Positions 61,826 through 64,000 of a DNA stretch of 64,000 bases are shown piece after piece (within the stretch, counting starts at the first letter, position 1; each line of letters opens with the position of its first letter). The position numbers and the translations under genes were made by a program. Below the pieces are notes generated by a model that saw only the letters and a list, made by a program, of their open reading frames with translations, did no database searches and had not been told where the DNA came from. The stretch spans positions 1 through 64,000 of the forward strand of contig JBGALI010000006.1 in NCBI GenBank assembly GCA_044223975.1, given 5' to 3'. The DNA is from CAZCPB01 sp044223975. GTDB taxonomy: Bacteria; Planctomycetota; Phycisphaerae; Phycisphaerales; UBA1924.

Positions 61826-62334
61826 GCAACGCCTCCCTCGCCCGCCGCCTGATGCTCCTGGCCGTCGCGGTAGCCCCTGCCGCGGCAGTGATCCTCGTGC
61901 GGGCCGTGGCCCCGCACGCCGGCCCCTCGTCGGCCGTGGCCAAGGGCGCGGTCGCCGAGCGGATCGAGCCCGTCCGCCCGCTGACGGCGCCGCAGCTCAC
62001 CGGCAAGCAGCCCGGCCTTGCCGCGGCTCTGCGTTCGCGCACGCCCGAGTACCACTCCCCGTTCGTGGTGCCGCGCAGTGAGGCCGACCGCGAGGGGCTG
62101 CTGCAGGACCCCAAGGCCAAGGCCCAGGCCAGCAAGATGCCCGAGTTCACCATCACGTCGATCGTGTCGGGCGCTCAGACGATCGCGTTCATCAACGGCA
62201 AGGGCCACCGCGCCGGCGACGAGATCGACGGCGGCTGGACCATCACCGAGATCGACGCGACCAACCGCCAGGCGACGCTGAAGCATCCCGAGCACGGGAC
62301 GCTGATCCTCAAGATCAAAACGGATCTTGAGTGA
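61822..62334 (+). CDS. PilP/GspC-like inner membrane protein
   Basis: A 170-residue protein with one N-terminal span (LMLLAVAVAPAAAVILVRAVA), a disordered linker, and a C-terminal beta domain (FTITSIVSGAQTIAFINGKGHRAGDEIDGGWTI then ATLKHPEHGTLILKI). This is the homology-region layout of PilP and GspC, which contact the secretin. The GTG start overlaps the previous stop (GTGA). It is the last gene of the operon. No secretin gene follows. Confidence 0.72.
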   Translation: MSNASLARRLMLLAVAVAPAAAVILVRAVAPHAGPSSAVAKGAVAERIEPVRPLTAPQLTGKQPGLAAALRSRTPEYHSPFVVPRSEADREGLLQDPKAKAQASKMPEFTITSIVSGAQTIAFINGKGHRAGDEIDGGWTITEIDATNRQATLKHPEHGTLILKIKTDLE

Positions 62335-62339
62335 CGTGC

Positions 62340-62370
62340 CACGACGGTCCGGTTTCTCCGGGCGGTCGTG
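62340..62370 (+). terminator. Hairpin after the pilus-type operon
   Basis: CACGAC (62340-62345) pairs with GTCGTG (62365-62370), with an inner CCGG/CCGG stem, five bases after the last stop codon. No T-run follows. Confidence 0.4.
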
Positions 62371-62448
62371 CGAATGACTGACGGCGGTAAGACCTGAACA
62401 GCATCGCCACGACTCTGCCCAAGGCGGCTGAATTGTGGCACGATGTTC

Positions 62449-62483
62449 CAACAAGAAGGCCCGCCGGACTTCTCCGACGGGCC
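62449..62483 (-). terminator. Rho-independent terminator of the prepilin-type gene
   Basis: On the minus strand GGCCCGTCGGA pairs with TCCGGCGGGCC (11 bp with one G-U) around GAAG and is followed by TTCTTGTT. It is 58 bp past the stop of the gene at 62541. Confidence 0.8.
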
Positions 62484-62540
62484 TCGTGATCAACTCAGGT
62501 TGTCGGTCTCATCCGAGCCCGGGCCTCGGTGCGTGAGACA

Positions 62541-63545
62541 TCAGTCGAGGAAGGCGGTCATGTTGGTGCCGTCGTATTCCGCGATGGGGCGGAGGTACGC
62601 GGTGCTGTTCTGGCCGGCCTTGTTGTCCTTGTAGACGCCGCCCCAGCCACCCGAATCCTTTGTGGCGGAGGTGGAGGCGGTGGCATCGTCGACGCCGGTG
62701 TCGTCCTTCTCGTTCTGGAAGAGGTTGTCGTTCTTGGTCTTGGAGCCGGCGGGAAGGCCGGTGAAGGTGAACTGGACGCCGTCGGGGTCGGCCTTGGTCT
62801 GGAAGTCGACGTGGGCATCGTTGAAGCCGACGTTGCCTTCCCAGGTCGTGCGGGCGCCGTGAATCAGGAGGGTGTAGGACTGGTCGCCGGCCCAGTAGCT
62901 GGGGGCCTTGAGCTGCCAGCCGGTCTTGGCTTCACCGGTGTAGGCCGGGCCGCGGTTGCCCATGATGGCCTCGGTCGCGGAGAAGGTGTTGGACCACTTG
63001 TTCTTCTGCTTTCCGTAGGGCGGGCTGTGGGCGTACGAGCAGCCGCCGGTGCCCTTGTCGGGGCCGGAGTTGATCTTCTTATCGGCTGGAGTGGCGCGGA
63101 AGGCCGGGTCCCAGAGGGCCAGGCTCTTGTCGGTGGCATCAGCGTTCTTGGGGGAGTTGAACTCGTAGTTGGAGTACTGGCTGATGGCGCCGTTGGCCTC
63201 GGCGGGGCTGACGAGGATATCCGTCGGGACCGAGCCGTTGAAGATCATCAGCGACATGATGTGCCGGGTGATGTCCTGATTGACGGCCTTGACCGGGTCG
63301 GCATCGTCCTTGATCGTGTTGCCGTTCTTGTCCAGGGTGCTGGGCAAGGGGTAGTTGTCGCTGTTGTTGTTGGCCCAGATGGTCATGGCCTGGACAACGC
63401 CGCGGACCTGGCTGCTGTCCTTGATCTGGCGGGCCGCAGCGCGGGCCTTGCCAAGGGCGGGCAGCAGGATGCCGATCAGGAGCGCGATAATCGCGATCAC
63501 GACCAGCAGCTCGATGAGCGTAAAGCCTGAACGACGCAGTTTCAT
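62541..63545 (-). CDS. Prepilin-type N-terminal cleavage protein
   Basis: A 334-residue protein with the strong class III signal SGFTLIELLVVIAIIALLIGILLPAL at residue 6. A KARAAARQIKDSSQVRGVVQAM helix and a Trp/Tyr-rich domain follow. The late LLIHGARTTWEGNVGFNDAHVDF resembles the H-X9-DG motif, with DA in place of DG. GGAG lies 7 bases before the ATG at 63545. It faces the pilus-type operon and may be a main substrate of that machine. The coding is slightly less GC-rich than neighbours, as in many abundant proteins. Confidence 0.9.
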   Translation of the reverse strand: MKLRRSGFTLIELLVVIAIIALLIGILLPALGKARAAARQIKDSSQVRGVVQAMTIWANNNSDNYPLPSTLDKNGNTIKDDADPVKAVNQDITRHIMSLMIFNGSVPTDILVSPAEANGAISQYSNYEFNSPKNADATDKSLALWDPAFRATPADKKINSGPDKGTGGCSYAHSPPYGKQKNKWSNTFSATEAIMGNRGPAYTGEAKTGWQLKAPSYWAGDQSYTLLIHGARTTWEGNVGFNDAHVDFQTKADPDGVQFTFTGLPAGSKTKNDNLFQNEKDDTGVDDATASTSATKDSGGWGGVYKDNKAGQNSTAYLRPIAEYDGTNMTAFLD

Positions 63546-63945
63546 GTGTTGCTCCGATTCTGAGGCCCCGCGCCGACACCGGCGCGATGGGCTTCGAATT
63601 CCCGACGACCAGTTGTTCCCACGAGATGGGAGTCGTTGCTCATGCCCGGGCGCCCGAAACGTCGACCCCAACCCCACGGGAGGTGATCGAAGAAACGCTG
63701 CGCAAGTGCCGAGACGCTCCGCCGCCGAAGATTCCGCCGCACTCAAGCCCGCCACCCTCCCGGTCGGTCGTCTTTGCCGGGAAAACAGCGCGTTGAGCCG
63801 CCAAATTGTCGGCAGGCGTGAGGCCCCGATCGGAGGGGCATGAGAAGGCGGCCGAAACCGGCCGCGATCAGAACATTCACCGCGAATACCGCCGAAGCGT
63901 CGCCCGCGGCCTGCCAAGGAGTCCAACCCAGGATGTCGAGGACAA
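63546..63945 (-). promoter_or_regulatory. Long structured 5' leader of the prepilin-type gene
   Basis: About 400 nt between the likely promoter and the start codon, without a convincing gene. It contains several hairpins on the transcript: GCGGCCG/CGGCCGC around a short loop (about 63849-63866), GCCCC/GGGGC (about 63823-63840), and CCCGG/CCGGG near 63760. I could not match it to the c-di-GMP-I or other riboswitch consensus I know. Confidence 0.4.
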
Positions 63946-63977
63946 GAACAGAATACACGAATCTGTTCGGGGGTCAA
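63946..63977 (-). promoter_or_regulatory. Promoter with overlapping palindromic operator
   Basis: On the minus strand TTGACC (63977-63972) and TATTCT (63955-63950) are 16 bp apart. A palindrome with 7-bp arms GAACAGA and TCTGTTC, 9 bases apart, spans 63946-63968 and covers the -10 element, so a dimeric regulator could block this promoter. It is about 400 bp before the prepilin-type gene. Confidence 0.55.
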
Positions 63978-64000
63978 GTGAGGCGGGTTCCGGGGTTGTG

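Noticed and set aside
63546..63945. c-di-GMP-I (GEMM) riboswitch
   Set aside because: A GGCAAAG segment is present, but the following conserved segments and the second stem of the consensus are missing.
63743..63958. 71-residue hydrophobic minus-strand protein
   Set aside because: Its GTG start would lie inside the promoter's -10 region, and no ribosome site is present.
1..64000. tRNA, rRNA, tmRNA or SRP RNA genes
   Set aside because: No T-arm/acceptor combination or conserved rRNA or SRP segments were noticed by eye. A tRNAscan/Infernal run would settle it.

Overview
The window is GC-rich, densely coded chromosomal DNA, most likely from a planctomycete of the Phycisphaerae/Phycisphaerales type. 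This is inferred from the combination of gene families. They include a DUF1800/DUF1501 pair with Tat signals, exported proteins ending in PEP-CTERM-like tails or in a dockerin-like repeat with a terminal Gly-Cys, an ECF sigma factor overlapping a membrane Ser/Thr kinase, H-X9-DG prepilin-type proteins and a Sdh1-type succinate dehydrogenase. No rRNA, tRNA, transposase, phage gene or CRISPR array was seen.

Layout. 1-2.8 kb: transhydrogenase alpha subunit (cut by the window edge) and an exported alpha/beta hydrolase. 2.9-7.1 kb (minus): a complete lysW-lysX-lysY-lysZ-lysK set, the amino-group carrier-protein route from 2-aminoadipate to lysine (or glutamate to ornithine), behind a structured leader. 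7.5-11 kb: two small unknown genes, then the ECF sigma factor and kinase. 11-18.6 kb: M16 peptidase and an sdhC-sdhA-[VOC protein]-sdhB operon. 18.6-30 kb: TPR kinase, a lysyl-oxidase-like secreted protein, TruD, a DUF3052 protein, a DNRLRE-like exported protein, and a DUF1800-DUF1501-dockerin operon. 30-36.7 kb: a MoxR-type ATPase and its VWA partner on the minus strand. They are now separated by about 3.5 kb holding a GNAT enzyme, a prepilin-type protein, two unknown genes and a 271-bp tandem duplication that carries copies of the 3' end of the MoxR gene.

36.8-43 kb: esterase, photolyase, and the Lhr-like helicase/PdeM phosphoesterase pair of the ligase-associated DNA damage response. 43-50.7 kb: peroxiredoxin, aminotransferase, glycerate kinase, prolyl oligopeptidase, a PEP-CTERM protein and an amidohydrolase. 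50.7-53.5 kb: an array of 91-bp tandem repeats with hairpins whose stems covary, a low-GC pocket, then rpsB-tsf. 53.6-62.3 kb (plus): a pilus/type II secretion-like assembly operon in order PilZ, GspE/PilB, GspF/PilC, four pseudopilins, a GspK/PilX-like protein, a PilM-PilN fusion, a PilO/GspM-like and a PilP/GspC-like protein. No secretin or prepilin peptidase is present. 62.5-64 kb: an abundant-type prepilin protein with a long leader and a promoter overlapped by a palindrome.

The strongest candidates for something undescribed are the covarying hairpin array (50,882-51,115), the duplicated MoxR 3' end between the MoxR and VWA genes, the lysW cluster with its leader, and the secreted lysyl-oxidase-like protein.
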